From Nostoc sp. LEGE 06077 (GTDB taxonomy: Bacteria; Cyanobacteriota; Cyanobacteriia; Cyanobacteriales; Nostocaceae), in NCBI RefSeq assembly GCF_015207705.1, contig NZ_JADEWI010000001.1:274956-338955 (forward strand): a stretch of DNA of 64,000 nucleotides, written 5' to 3'. Every line of letters begins with the position of its first letter. The stretch's first letter is position 1. A program made the position numbers and the translations under genes. Positions 1-9,410 of this stretch are shown piece by piece. Under the pieces are notes generated by a model, which was given only the letters and a program-made list of their open reading frames with translations, had not been told where the DNA came from and did not search any database.

Positions 1-137
1 TTAACATCATCAAATCCACCCATATCAGGGTGCTGTAATACTCTCTGGATCGCCTCTACGTCTCTGGTAGCTCCAGGCAATGGGGTCAAACCCGGCTCGT
101 AATCACTGACCCCGATCGCAAGCGCCATCTTAGCCAT
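1..137 (-). CDS. Caspase-family (metacaspase-like) protein, N-terminal fragment
   Basis: The minus strand opens with MAKMALAIGVSDYEPGLTPL and continues with ATRDVEAIQRVL, the usual first strand and helix of the p20 domain of bacterial caspase-like proteases. Only about 45 residues lie in the window, so the catalytic His and Cys and any C-terminal effector domain cannot be seen. An AGAGG ribosome site lies 7 bases before the ATG. The start is 10 bases after the stop of the upstream EACC1-like gene, so the two form an operon. Members of this family cleave proteins and are often fused to signalling or NTPase modules in filamentous cyanobacteria. The call rests on the N-terminus only. Confidence 0.72.
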   Translation of the reverse strand, partial: MAKMALAIGVSDYEPGLTPLPGATRDVEAIQRVLQHPDMGGFDDV

Positions 138-147
138 TTTTGACCTC

Positions 148-528
148 TTATGTGGATTCTATAAATTGTTGGGCTGCCTGAATTGCTGCTAACAGTTCTT
201 GCTGGCTGCTTGCTGTGACTTTGAGTTTCTTGCCGTTGGCTTCAACTTCCATTGTGATCGCTTTACCACGCAGGCGATCGCTTAAAAATCCAAACAGATT
301 CTTGATATTTTGTGCATTCACCTCAGCTGTTAGCAACCCGACTATAGCTGCACCAAAGGCTTTGTTACCTGCTGGTGGGTTAGGATCGAGAATACTTTTA
401 ACGTCTTTTACTTCTTCCAAGTCAAGCATTTCGCGCCGAAGGCTTTGGGTTAACTTTTCCAATGCTTCGTCATCTAACTGAGGGTTTCTCAGATCAAGCG
501 TGATTTGTATATCAGATGTAGTAGGCAT
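148..528 (-). CDS. EACC1-like protein (effector-associated constant component 1)
   Basis: This 126-residue protein has the pattern of the EACC1 family: an N-terminal strand (IQITLDLRNPQLDDE), a helix (LEKLTQSLRREM), a hydrophobic middle (AFGAAIVGLLTAEV, then IKNLFGFLSDRL) and a final strand-helix (ITMEVEANGKKLKV, then QELLAAIQAAQQFI). EACC1 proteins are known from comparative genomics as the constant small partner of effectors such as caspases and trypsin-like proteases in NTP-dependent conflict systems of cyanobacteria and actinobacteria. The gene directly precedes a caspase-like gene, which fits that role. The ATG at 528 is preferred because the family starts there; the frame stays open to 639 but those residues do not resemble the family. 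The biochemical role is unknown. Confidence 0.75.
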   Translation of the reverse strand: MPTTSDIQITLDLRNPQLDDEALEKLTQSLRREMLDLEEVKDVKSILDPNPPAGNKAFGAAIVGLLTAEVNAQNIKNLFGFLSDRLRGKAITMEVEANGKKLKVTASSQQELLAAIQAAQQFIEST

Positions 529-1174
529 AATAAATTCTCGGTTTATGGATAAGACTTCAACTAATAGTCTCAAAATTCCCGAAGAGTCTCTTACTTCCCA
601 TATTTCAGAGGTTGTCTTAAAAGTCTGGCAAGCTGGCAAGGTATAATTTTACTTTTTTGACTTAGGTTAATCTGAGAATAAATATAGGTTTTAGCTATCT
701 ACTGAGATAAACATCTGTGCTACATATTACAAATCAGAACCAAAAATCTTTTTTGAGCATCTTCTCAGAAGAATACTACTTTTGCTTATTTGATACTAGT
801 CTTATTTTTCATCTAGGACGTACGCTGGTAATCAACCGAACTATATTACAAAAGGTCTATATGTCCAAAACTCTTACCAGGAAAAAATGACAACCATCTC
901 CTGTAAGCGATGCTGGTAAATACTAGTTATTTTTGTGCATTAAACTCCTTCGAGAATGTATATTGAGCGTAGTAGCTTATGATTTAAAACGTCCCGATGT
1001 CCACAAGTTAGCAGCATTGAGTGGAAGCAAATCACTGCTACTGCCTTTTAATAGCGCAGTTTAGGATTCTTTACATAATGCAACTGCCTGCCTAGCTTGA
1101 GAGTTCATTGTAATTTGTACAATGCAGCTGTGACGTGGATTTTTTCTGTGAAAGTGGCTCCTTAAACAATATTC
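529..1174. other. Intergenic region, no gene seen
   Basis: This AT-rich stretch lies between two divergent genes, the EACC1 operon (minus) and the DICT kinase (plus), so it should hold both promoters. I see no RNA gene, no convincing ORF and no clear operator. Confidence 0.5.
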
Positions 1175-3181
1175 ATGAGCATTTCGACTTCCGTGCTGAG
1201 TGATCTGCTACAGTTCATTCCTTATCTGCGGCCCCAGCTATATTTCAAAGCTTCACTAACCGCCCTCTCCCACGCGATGGAAGATCAGGTTTTGGCGGCG
1301 ACTTTAGACAGGCCTTTGGTAATTGCCAGCTTTCAACGAGAGCGATTTTATCGTCAAGAAGCTCATCGCTATCAAAGGTTGGCGCAGCGCAGTAATCAAA
1401 TATACGTTTTATCTGCACCAGAAACGGACTTTGCCAATAGCTCAGAATACTATGAGAAAGTTGCCTTTGAAGCTGATGACGCTTTAACTCAAGAGTGGCA
1501 CTTAGTAGTGATTGCTGATAATTATGCTACTTGCTTAGTGTGTCGAGAAAACCTCGGCTCTATTGCCAAAAATCAGCAACTACCAGAGTTTAGTTCTGGC
1601 CTCGACATAGACACAGCACGCAGGTTTGAGGGGGTTTGGACATCCGAGCGGGGAGTCAGCATTAAAGCGGCACAATTGTTATTAGACAGGATTATAGTTT
1701 ATCGACCAGACTTAGCCAGCAAAGTCAAGGAGGCACGCCAACGATTTGGCATTGGTGAGCCAAGAACTTATTCGCAAATCGGACAAACCGAATTTGCTTG
1801 TGATATTGATACCGATCCCTTTGTGCAGCGGTTGGTGACTTATTTGCAAGCTAGTCAGTATAAATTGCACAAAGCTTATCGCTCAATTATTGCCCAAGCC
1901 CGCAAAGAACGTTTGGTCAATTCTATTAGTACGGCAATTCGGCGATCGCTTGACCCCCATGAAGTTCTGCAAATCGCTGCCCAAGAATTAGGGCAACACT
2001 TAGGGGCAAGTCGTTGTTTAATTTACCGCGCTCAAGCTACAGAAGCTCAAGCAACAATTGAACATGAATTTTTGACGGCTGGTGTTTTATCTGTGTACGG
2101 GCAAACCTGGGATTTAGATAATAATCTGTTATTTCAGGAAGTTGTGCAGCAAGGTGAAGGGGTTTGTGTGGCTGACACCCTGAACGACTTGCGGATCAGT
2201 AATTCCACAGCCCTTTCCTTAATTGCCAAAAAATTTAGTATTCGTTCTTGGTTGATGGAACCAGTGTTATCTCAGGGACGACTGCTAGGGATTGTGGAAT
2301 TACACTATTGCAGCGTACCACCCCACCAGTGGCAAGCAGGGGAATTTGATTTGGTCAAAGCGATCGCCACCCAAATCGGAGCCGCCTTAATTCAAGCTGA
2401 AGCCTACGCCAACCTCGAAGAACTCAACCAACAACTAGAAGCCCTTGATCGTACCCGCAGCAACTTAATCGCCATTACCGGACATGAACTGCGTACCCCC
2501 TTATCTACCATTCAAGTGTGCTTAGAAAGCCTCGCCAGTGAACCAGATATGCCTTTGGAATTACAGCAGGTAATGTTAAATACAGCTCTGACCGATTCCG
2601 AACGGATGCGGAAACTCGTCCAGGATTTTCTCACCCTTTCTAACTTAGAAAGCGGCCGTGTGGAATGGCATCCCGAATCACTCACTTTACAAGAGTGTGT
2701 GGATTTAGCACTCAGCCGCATTCGTACCCGCCCCACAATGGAAAATCCTCCCAAGATCACGGCGGAAATTCCCGATAACCTGCCCTTAGTCAAAGCCGAT
2801 GGTGATTGGCTAGTGGAAGTATTGGCAAAACTCATCGACAACGCCTGCAAATTTACGCCATCTGAGGGGGAAATTTCCCTTTATGCCATCCAAAATGCCA
2901 CTCAGATGGTGGAAGTCACTGTGGCGGATACAGGGCGTGGTATTGAGCCAAATCGTTTGGAAGTAGTATTTGACCGCTTTTATCAAGAAGAAGGGGCGCT
3001 ACGGCGTACCGCGGGCGGCACAGGTTTGGGTCTAGCAATTTGTCGGCAAATTGTCAATGGTTGGGGTGGGGAAATTTGGGCAGAGTCCACAGGTAAAGAC
3101 CAAGGTAGCCAGTTTCATTTCACCATTCCTATCGTTTTGGGTAGCCAGGAAGAGAAGCGGATAAAGGTGAAGAGTAAATAG
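1175..3181 (+). CDS. DICT-GAF sensor histidine kinase
   Basis: A soluble 668-residue two-component kinase. Residues about 10-140 match the DICT sensory domain found in cyanobacterial kinases and diguanylate cyclases. About 255-410 is a GAF domain that may bind a chromophore or small ligand. About 420-490 is HisKA, with the phospho-acceptor His near 437 in GHELRTPL. The HATPase region follows, with the N box (LIDNACKF, about 553), G1 (DTGRGIEP, about 585) and G2 (GGTGLGLAI, about 614). There is no membrane segment, so it senses a cytoplasmic signal. No response regulator lies next to it, so its partner must be encoded elsewhere. The signal is not known from the sequence. Confidence 0.9.
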   Translation: MSISTSVLSDLLQFIPYLRPQLYFKASLTALSHAMEDQVLAATLDRPLVIASFQRERFYRQEAHRYQRLAQRSNQIYVLSAPETDFANSSEYYEKVAFEADDALTQEWHLVVIADNYATCLVCRENLGSIAKNQQLPEFSSGLDIDTARRFEGVWTSERGVSIKAAQLLLDRIIVYRPDLASKVKEARQRFGIGEPRTYSQIGQTEFACDIDTDPFVQRLVTYLQASQYKLHKAYRSIIAQARKERLVNSISTAIRRSLDPHEVLQIAAQELGQHLGASRCLIYRAQATEAQATIEHEFLTAGVLSVYGQTWDLDNNLLFQEVVQQGEGVCVADTLNDLRISNSTALSLIAKKFSIRSWLMEPVLSQGRLLGIVELHYCSVPPHQWQAGEFDLVKAIATQIGAALIQAEAYANLEELNQQLEALDRTRSNLIAITGHELRTPLSTIQVCLESLASEPDMPLELQQVMLNTALTDSERMRKLVQDFLTLSNLESGRVEWHPESLTLQECVDLALSRIRTRPTMENPPKITAEIPDNLPLVKADGDWLVEVLAKLIDNACKFTPSEGEISLYAIQNATQMVEVTVADTGRGIEPNRLEVVFDRFYQEEGALRRTAGGTGLGLAICRQIVNGWGGEIWAESTGKDQGSQFHFTIPIVLGSQEEKRIKVKSK

Positions 3182-3245
3182 TCATTAGTCAATAGTCATT
3201 TGTCCTTTGTCATGAAAAATAACAAATAACCAATGACGAATGACA
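3181..3245. repeat. Heptanucleotide STRR-type repeat (TAGTCAT-like)
   Basis: Tandem 7-mers such as TAGTCAT, TAGTCAA and TTGTCCT directly follow the kinase stop codon. The second half carries the reverse complement (ATGACGAATGACAA), so the RNA could fold into a hairpin and act as a terminator. Such short tandem repeats are a hallmark of heterocystous cyanobacteria. Confidence 0.6.
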
Positions 3246-3330
3246 AACAACTGTTACAGACTATAACGCGATCGCAATATGATCGTAATGGCGGTGTTAC
3301 GATGCCCTAAAAACCTTGAGAGAATGCTCT

Positions 3331-3750
3331 ATGGCAGAAACACTTTCTGGAAAAACCCCACTGTTCGCTGGTAGTACTGGCGGCTTGCTCACCAAAGCAA
3401 AAGAGGAAGAAAAGTACGCTATCACTTGGACAAGCCCCAAGGCACAGGTGTTTGAATTACCTACAGGTGGCGCTGCTACCATGAACCAAGGCGAAAACTT
3501 GCTGTACTTAGCTCGTAAAGAATACGGCATTGCTTTGGGCGGTCAACTCCGCAAGTTCAAAATCACAGACTACAAGATCTACCGGATTTTGCCTAACGGA
3601 GAAACCACCTTCATTCACCCAGCAGATGGTGTCTTCCCTGAAAAAGTTAACCCAGGCCGTGAGAAAGTACGTCATGTACCCCGTCGCATTGGCCAAAATC
3701 CCGAACCCTCAGCACTCAAGTTCAGCGGTAAACAAACCTATGATGCCTAG
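3331..3750 (+). CDS. psaD: Photosystem I reaction centre subunit II (PsaD)
   Basis: A 139-residue protein that is clearly PsaD, the stromal-side extrinsic subunit of photosystem I that helps dock ferredoxin and holds PsaC and PsaE in place. It has the family landmarks [54 protein letters not shown] and the C-terminal [18 protein letters not shown]. The ATG at 3331 is chosen because PsaD begins MAETLSG and GAGAG lies 8 bases upstream. The gene is followed by trpE on the same strand after about 140 bases holding a heptamer repeat, so the two may be transcribed separately. Confidence 0.98.
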   Translation: MAETLSGKTPLFAGSTGGLLTKAKEEEKYAITWTSPKAQVFELPTGGAATMNQGENLLYLARKEYGIALGGQLRKFKITDYKIYRILPNGETTFIHPADGVFPEKVNPGREKVRHVPRRIGQNPEPSALKFSGKQTYDA

Positions 3751-3788
3751 AAAATAGGTACAGGTTCCAGGGGACTGGGTAAGAAAAA

Positions 3789-3816
3789 GTATGAAGTGTG
3801 AAGTGTAAAGTATGAA
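3789..3816. repeat. Short heptanucleotide repeat (GTATGAA/GTGTGAA)
   Basis: Four tandem 7-mers (GTATGAA, GTGTGAA, GTGTAAA, GTATGAA) lie between psaD and trpE. They are of the same kind as the repeat between eno and argC at 46048-46117. Confidence 0.55.
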
Positions 3817-3892
3817 ATTAATTTCATGCCTTAGCCTTGATGCGGAACTCTTTATCCTGCCCAGTCCCTAATCGTCCATTCCATAACAGCTT

Positions 3893-5410
3893 ATGATTTT
3901 TCCCGATTTCTCTGATTTTGCTCAATTAGCTTCTCAAGGTAACTTTGTCCCGGTGTATCAAGAATGGGTAGCAGATTTAGATACACCAGTCTCTGCATGG
4001 TACAAAGTTTGTGCTGGACAGCCCTACAGCTTTTTGTTGGAATCGGTGGAAGGCGGTGAAAAAATCGGACGCTACAGTTTCGTCGGGTGCGATCCGCTAT
4101 GGGTGTTGGAAGCCAGAGGCGAAACAACCACCCAGACACACCGTGATGGTTCACAAGTTGTGTTTGCTGGTGATCCTTTTACAGCCTTAGCCCAATGTCT
4201 TGAGCCTTATCAACCTATCAAGTTACCCCAACTACCGCCAGGAATTGGGGGGTTATTTGGTTTTTGGGGTTATGAATTGATTAACTGGATCGAACCGCGT
4301 GTCCCAGTCCATCCCCAAGATGAGCGCAACATCCCCGATGGGTTATGGATGCAGATAGACCAATTAATTATTTTTGACCAAGTAAAGCGGAAAATTTGGG
4401 CGATCGCTTATGCTGATTTACGTGACCCGAATGTAGATTTACAAGCAGCGTATCAAACAGCCTGCGATCGCGTGACTAATCTGGTCACTAAGTTATCTCT
4501 ACCAGTGTCGCCGCAAAAAACAATCCTGGAATGGACACCTCCCGGTAATCAAAAAGCAGAAAACACCGAATTAGAGTACACCAGCAACTTCACCCGCCCA
4601 GAATTCTGCGCCAGCGTCCAAAAGGCTAAAGACTACATCAAAGCTGGTGATATCTTCCAAGTTGTTATTTCCCAGCGACTCTCTACAGAATACACAGGCG
4701 ACCCCTTTGCCCTTTACCGTTCGCTGCGGCAAATTAATCCTTCGCCTTACATGGCTTATTTTAACTTTCAGGATTGGCAGATTATCGGTTCCAGTCCCGA
4801 AGTTATGGTGAAAGCCGAACGTGACCCCGATGAGGGCATTATCGCCACAGTCCGCCCTATTGCCGGCACACGTCCACGGGGTAAAACCACCAAAGAAGAT
4901 GCAGCCTTCGCCGAAGATTTACTGCAAGACCCCAAGGAAATTGCTGAACACGTTATGTTAGTTGACTTAGGACGGAACGATTTGGGGCGAGTTTGCCAAA
5001 GCGGTAGTGTTGTCGTGGATGAATTGATGGTCGTGGAACGTTACTCTCATGTGATGCACATTGTGAGTAATGTGGTAGGTAAATTAGCACGAAATAAAAC
5101 TGCTTGGGATTTACTCAAAGCTTGTTTTCCCGCTGGGACAGTTAGCGGCGCACCCAAGATTCGGGCAATGGAAATTATCAACGAGTTAGAACCAAGTCGC
5201 CGGGGGGTGTATTCTGGCGTGTATGGCTATTACGATTTTGAAGGCCAATTAAATAGTGCGATCGCTATTCGCACTATGGTAGTACGCGATAACATCGTCA
5301 GTGTTCAAGCTGGTGCAGGTTTGGTAGCTGATTCTGAACCAGAAAAAGAATACGAAGAGACGCTAAATAAAGCTAGAGGACTATTAGTAGCCATTCGCTG
5401 TTTGCGATAA
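3893..5410 (+). CDS. trpE: Anthranilate synthase component I
   Basis: A 505-residue chorismate-using enzyme that makes anthranilate with the glutaminase subunit TrpG, the first step of tryptophan synthesis. The N-terminal domain (SFLLESVEGGEKIGRYSFVG) includes the region that forms the tryptophan feedback site. The C-terminal catalytic domain has the family blocks FQVVISQRLS, SPEVMVKAERD, ATVRPIAGTRPRG, EHVMLVDLGRNDLGRV, FPAGTVSGAPKIRAMEII and GRGVYSG-like YDFEGQLNSAIAIRT. TrpE is more likely than the paralogue PabB because the conserved blocks and length match cyanobacterial TrpE. No trpG or other trp gene is near, which is normal in cyanobacteria. Confidence 0.93.
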   Translation: MIFPDFSDFAQLASQGNFVPVYQEWVADLDTPVSAWYKVCAGQPYSFLLESVEGGEKIGRYSFVGCDPLWVLEARGETTTQTHRDGSQVVFAGDPFTALAQCLEPYQPIKLPQLPPGIGGLFGFWGYELINWIEPRVPVHPQDERNIPDGLWMQIDQLIIFDQVKRKIWAIAYADLRDPNVDLQAAYQTACDRVTNLVTKLSLPVSPQKTILEWTPPGNQKAENTELEYTSNFTRPEFCASVQKAKDYIKAGDIFQVVISQRLSTEYTGDPFALYRSLRQINPSPYMAYFNFQDWQIIGSSPEVMVKAERDPDEGIIATVRPIAGTRPRGKTTKEDAAFAEDLLQDPKEIAEHVMLVDLGRNDLGRVCQSGSVVVDELMVVERYSHVMHIVSNVVGKLARNKTAWDLLKACFPAGTVSGAPKIRAMEIINELEPSRRGVYSGVYGYYDFEGQLNSAIAIRTMVVRDNIVSVQAGAGLVADSEPEKEYEETLNKARGLLVAIRCLR

Positions 5411-5850
5411 AGACACTTGCCAGATTTCGCCAAACTTCAAATAGAAATCTCGGACAATTAATGCTACGTTGCGAGAAATCCTTCCTAGGGGGGAAGCCTA
5501 AACCTTTACATAGATTTTTTCTCCAATCAAATCAGACTGCTGTAAGTAGAACGACTCAGGCAAACCAAAGTATGTGAAGAAAAATCAACTCTGCTAAAAC
5601 CCTCTTCACTCCTGCCTCCTGCCTTTGCCACCGACTTACTTATCTCTCCTATAAATAGGAACTATCAACCTATAGCTGAGAAAATATTGTAGTTTTGTAA
5701 CGTTTTTGTTATATTTCTTTACAGAGGATGAATTAATGCATTCCAGCATTTTTCCTCAGACTTTAAGTGCAAAGTCAGATCAGGTGTACAGTTATTGACC
5801 AATTTCAACTACATCAAGTTACATAAATGATCATTTGGAAGGCAGGCTGT
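5411..5850. other. Intergenic region between trpE and the pentapeptide gene
   Basis: No gene is seen. There is a CTTCC-n6-GGAAG inverted repeat about 70 bases after trpE and a fragment of the GCCTCCTGCC-type repeat common in these genomes. The AT-rich final 150 bases probably hold the promoter of the next gene. Confidence 0.4.
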
Positions 5851-6435
5851 ATGGATGCTGATGAACTTCTCAGACGCTATCAGACAGGAGAGAGAAATTT
5901 CACTCAGATTTGCCTGCACTCAGTTAATCTTAGTGAAGTATGTTTAGCTGGGATTAATTTAGATCGGGCTAGTTTGGTGAACGTGACTCTATCTCATTCC
6001 AACCTGAGTGGAGCCAACCTCATTGAAGCAAATTTGGCTGCATCATGTCTGTGGAGAACTAATCTCAGTGGTGCTAACTTAATTTGGACAAACCTAAAAG
6101 CCGCTAATCTAATTCGGGCTAACCTGAGTAACGTAGACTTACATAAAGCTTCTCTACAGAAATCAGACCTACGTTTAGCAGATTTACAAAATGCTGACCT
6201 CAGTGGTGCAGATTTAAGTTATGCAGATTTGAGCTACGCTAACCTGAGTGGTGCTAACTTAGCGGGAGCAAATCTTCATGCGGTAAACTTAACTGGAGCC
6301 AACTTGAACAAAGCAGACTTAAGTTATGCCAGTCTCAAAAAAACCATCTTTTTCAAAGCTGATCTCAGTAATGTTGATTTGTCACAAGTAAACTTGAAAA
6401 AAGTTGATTTGTATGAAATACTGGTCAGCCAATAA
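5851..6435 (+). CDS. Pentapeptide-repeat protein
   Basis: A 194-residue protein. A short N-terminal segment (MDADELLRRYQTGERNFT) is followed by about 30 A(N/D)LXX pentapeptides (NLSGA, NLIEA, DLSYA, DLSGA), which fold into a right-handed beta helix. The ATG at 5851 is chosen over one at 5827 because GGAAGG sits 8 bases upstream and MDADELLRRY is the typical beginning of this cyanobacterial group. The last coil loses the repeat (DLYEILVSQ) and probably caps the helix. There is no signal peptide. Function cannot be told from sequence. A glycosyltransferase gene follows after 26 bases on the same strand, so the two are probably cotranscribed. Confidence 0.9.
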   Translation: MDADELLRRYQTGERNFTQICLHSVNLSEVCLAGINLDRASLVNVTLSHSNLSGANLIEANLAASCLWRTNLSGANLIWTNLKAANLIRANLSNVDLHKASLQKSDLRLADLQNADLSGADLSYADLSYANLSGANLAGANLHAVNLTGANLNKADLSYASLKKTIFFKADLSNVDLSQVNLKKVDLYEILVSQ

Positions 6436-6461
6436 TTGATCAAATTGGCAACCAGGAATTG

Positions 6462-7418
6462 ATGATTGCACAACAATACTCGGCAGCAAATCCATCTCGT
6501 TCAAACTCCCCATACTGTATTTTTTTGGCAGCGAGTATTCAGCACAATTGGGATTACGCTGCCAAAGGAATGCGAATCACCATTGAAAGCTGCCGTATTT
6601 CTAATCCTCATATTCCGATTGCTGTCATCATTGATGACGACTCATTAGCAGTTCGGGAATTATTTAAAGGCTGTGAAATCATCATTATTGATCCCGCAGA
6701 GCTAAAGTTAGGTTTGCGGACAGATTTAGGGATAGGAGTGTATTTTATATTTTATGTACATCTCCTCAGTCACTATCAAAAAGTTTTATATGTTGATGGA
6801 GATACACTTATATTTGGTGATTTAACTCCTCTATTTGAAATGGATGGACATTTATTAGCTAGGCGTTTTGACAGGAATTTATCAGTTGAATATGTGAATC
6901 CTGAAATTATTATGCAAAAGGAGGGTGTGCCTATCTCAACAGATTGTATTAATACTGGCGTAGTTCTATTTGATATGGAATATTGGAGTAATGGTAAATT
7001 ACATCAAGAATTTCTCTCGTTAACAGCAGAGTATGGATGGAATTCTTTTAAAAATCCCGATCAAGGATTTTTAAATATAATTTGTTGGAGAAATGCCATT
7101 AAAGAAAAACTACCCGATATTTATAATACATTTATCTCCGAAATAGAAAAAAGTTCATCACATTACACTAAAGTTTCGGAAACTGGAATTTTATTTCCCT
7201 GTGTATCTAACGTAGATATTAAAATTATGCATTTTATCGGGCCGATTAAACCTTGGCATTTTGCTATACAAGGTTATTCTTTGCAAAGAATCTCTTACCG
7301 TTATTATGAACAATTTCTGCCTTGGCATACGCGGATATCCCAACACTTGCTTGTGTACCCAAACTTTATTTGGCGGAAGTTAAGCAGCCTTTTGAATAAA
7401 AACAGCAGTCCTGTTTGA
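6462..7418 (+). CDS. Family 8-like glycosyltransferase
   Basis: A 318-residue protein with the GT-A fold of family GT8 (LPS galactosyltransferase/glycogenin type). The DXD metal and nucleotide-sugar motif is visible as YVDGDTLIFGDL near residue 112. The later motif NTGVVLFDMEYW and the C-terminal MHFIGPIKPWH match family positions that close over the donor sugar. There is no signal peptide or membrane span, so it probably works on a cytoplasmic or membrane-attached acceptor. The ATG at 6462 has AGGA 5 bases upstream. Codon use is more AT-rich than in the upstream gene, which may hint at transfer. The acceptor is unknown. Confidence 0.85.
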   Translation: MIAQQYSAANPSRSNSPYCIFLAASIQHNWDYAAKGMRITIESCRISNPHIPIAVIIDDDSLAVRELFKGCEIIIIDPAELKLGLRTDLGIGVYFIFYVHLLSHYQKVLYVDGDTLIFGDLTPLFEMDGHLLARRFDRNLSVEYVNPEIIMQKEGVPISTDCINTGVVLFDMEYWSNGKLHQEFLSLTAEYGWNSFKNPDQGFLNIICWRNAIKEKLPDIYNTFISEIEKSSSHYTKVSETGILFPCVSNVDIKIMHFIGPIKPWHFAIQGYSLQRISYRYYEQFLPWHTRISQHLLVYPNFIWRKLSSLLNKNSSPV

Positions 7419-7522
7419 TTTACCAAATACTCTTGAACGGAAGAAATAGGTAATAGAACAGTTTATCCCTTTATTATGCAACACCAAAAATTTTAATTCA
7501 TATCGCAACTATTAATATGAGG

Positions 7523-7882
7523 CTATAGCCAAAACTGGCGATCGCCTTCTACTGTACCTGGAGCAATTCCTTGTAACCGCCTATAAGCTATTTTGTCAGA
7601 ACCGTATAATGGAACTGGTAAGCGAGGTTCTTTCAATGCCCCATGATGGAGCAACGTCAATTTAAGTGTCGCTTCTATTAGACTTTCAATTGATACTTGC
7701 TGTTCAGGATCGGGAATAACCTTTAAACGCAGAGGGTAAGGTAAACCCATTTTCTCAGACTTAACTTCAGGAGTGACTAAAATTACTTCATACTGTGATA
7801 AGCGATCGCTTAATCTAGTAAGAGAAAGCGATCGCTTGAGTTGTATACTGGCAGATACGAAAATATTTGAAAAAGTACGCAA
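7523..7882 (-). CDS. Hypothetical protein
   Basis: A possible 119-residue protein I do not recognise. The C-terminal 75 residues (GLPYPLRLKVIPDPEQQ, then LIEATLKLTLLHHGAL and PLYGSDKIAYRRLQGI) look like real coding sequence. The N-terminal part is translated through two HIP1-containing inverted repeats (RSLSLTRLSDRLSQ) and may be non-coding. Only a TTG is available at 7882; an internal ATG near MGLPYPL is the alternative start. It faces the preceding glycosyltransferase gene. Confidence 0.45.
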   Translation of the reverse strand: MRTFSNIFVSASIQLKRSLSLTRLSDRLSQYEVILVTPEVKSEKMGLPYPLRLKVIPDPEQQVSIESLIEATLKLTLLHHGALKEPRLPVPLYGSDKIAYRRLQGIAPGTVEGDRQFWL

Positions 7883-8211
7883 AAAATTCAGTATTTTTTG
7901 ACCACTCAGAAAAGAAAGTTTATTTAGTGACCCTGAAACAGTAGTGAGTAGTGAAATTGTAAACTTGTAAATCTATATTGATAGATGCGCCCTTGATATA
8001 GGCATCAAGTGGAAAAATGATAATGAAGAGTTGAAGCTTCAAAAGCTGACTAATCAAGTTATTAAAAATCCGAAATTCTACTAGTACAAGTCGGTGGAAA
8101 TAAAGCACCCATGATAAATTGCTGAAAAGCGGACTCTAAGGGTTACTTCATTTCATACTACCCTTCGGGAACGCCAAGGGCGAACAGACTTTATACTTCA
8201 GCCTTTTTGTA
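7883..8211. other. Intergenic region
   Basis: An AT-rich stretch between two minus-strand genes. A 62-codon open frame here has no sensible composition and I do not count it as a gene. No terminator with a clear T-run was found. Confidence 0.4.
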
Positions 8212-9066
8212 CTAGCTATTAGCTTTTTTCAGAGAACGGCGACGAGTTTTGAGTACACCAATTGCACCGATACCAACTAAGGCTAAGGTTGCGGAAGGTT
8301 CTGGAACACTAACACCTGTTAATGCAGCAGCATTTTTAGAACCAATATCTACGGCAAAAACGACATCATTATAATCTTTATCGCCGCCACCCCATAAATC
8401 TTCATAACCCAAAACTAAGAAGTTTTTGTACACATAAGTCATTACGTGTTGCAAACCATCTGGGTTAGTAGCTTCATTTAAGCCAAACACACCTTTAACA
8501 GTTTGCCCTTGTTTGTTTTTGCCGGAGATACCGCCATTGATATCATTAGAATGTAATAGGAAATCAAGTGTAGTACCAGCTTGGAATTTACCTAAGCTAA
8601 CCCAGTCACCAATATTTAATGGGCTGTCTTGTTGGGTTTTATTAGCTAAAGCATCGTTAGGATTTGCACAAAACTCTTTAAAATTTTGAAAAGCACTGTC
8701 TTTGGTACTACAAGATGTATCGCCAAAGATTTTTCCTGTGGTGACTTTATCACCATCAGTTGCTTGAAAATCTAAACGGTTGCGATAACCACCAGCCGTT
8801 TCACCGATAAAGAATACTTTAGTATCGTGAGCATATTTCAGTGTCAGTTGAGATAAATCAACTTTATGCGCTCCAATTGTCTCAGGTGCTAAGTAACGAG
8901 ATTCTTTACCAACGAAATCTTTAAAGCCTTGGATATTATCTTTAAAATCGGACGGGGCTTCATTTCTGCTTTGGATGTTAACCGCATTTGCTGGTGTAGC
9001 AGATACCCACAAACCAGTTACTAAAGTTGTTGCAGCGAGTAATTTAGTGAACAATGAGTGTTTCAT
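8212..9066 (-). CDS. Exported DUF4114-type PEP-CTERM protein
   Basis: A 284-residue exported protein. It has an N-terminal signal peptide (MKHSLFTKLLAATTLVTGLW, cleavage after PANA) and a C-terminal PEP-CTERM sorting tail: VPEPSATLAL, a hydrophobic helix, then the basic end KTRRRSLKK. PEP-CTERM tails are cut and anchored by exosortase in bacteria with exopolysaccharide. Just before the tail is the Asp-rich DUF4114 signature LWGGGDKDYNDVVFAV, which looks like a calcium-binding loop. The middle has two Cys that may pair (TSCSTKDSAF, FKEFCANP). The ATG at 9066 fits the signal peptide, with AAGG upstream. It is probably a surface or sheath protein. Substrate and role are unknown. Confidence 0.85.
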   Translation of the reverse strand: MKHSLFTKLLAATTLVTGLWVSATPANAVNIQSRNEAPSDFKDNIQGFKDFVGKESRYLAPETIGAHKVDLSQLTLKYAHDTKVFFIGETAGGYRNRLDFQATDGDKVTTGKIFGDTSCSTKDSAFQNFKEFCANPNDALANKTQQDSPLNIGDWVSLGKFQAGTTLDFLLHSNDINGGISGKNKQGQTVKGVFGLNEATNPDGLQHVMTYVYKNFLVLGYEDLWGGGDKDYNDVVFAVDIGSKNAAALTGVSVPEPSATLALVGIGAIGVLKTRRRSLKKANS

Positions 9067-9410
9067 AGCTTGCCTTTTTAGAATCACGAATCCATTTGTA
9101 AAGGATTAGCCATGAATGTGTCCAGTTTATTTTAGAGACTTGTTCACTTTTTTATATTGAAAGCATTTAATAAAAACTAATTACAAAACTTATGTATATA
9201 CACTGGAAATACAATCATCAACGTTAATTATTTAAAGTGATTTTTAAAGGAATAATTACTGAACAAATACGAAAGTAAAAGTACGCAAGTACAATTTTTA
9301 TTCATCCGCAAGTGTTGATAAATCAAGCTATTTTTCACTTTTTTCCTCATCAAGCAATTCACTGCTCAAGTGGGAAGGCTGTAGAGATTGCGGATGACAG
9401 CAAAAGGTTT
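9067..9410. other. Intergenic region upstream of the PEP-CTERM gene
   Basis: Very AT-rich DNA that probably carries the PEP-CTERM gene promoter (minus strand). No other gene is supported; a plus-strand open frame running into yidD is its antisense shadow. Confidence 0.4.

Noticed and set aside
3316..3330. TTG start for psaD giving five extra residues
   Set aside because: PsaD begins MAETLSG at the ATG 3331, and the GAGAG ribosome site overlaps the proposed extension.
7920..8108. 62-codon minus-strand frame
   Set aside because: Low-complexity Ile/Phe/Leu translation of AT-rich intergenic DNA with no start signals.
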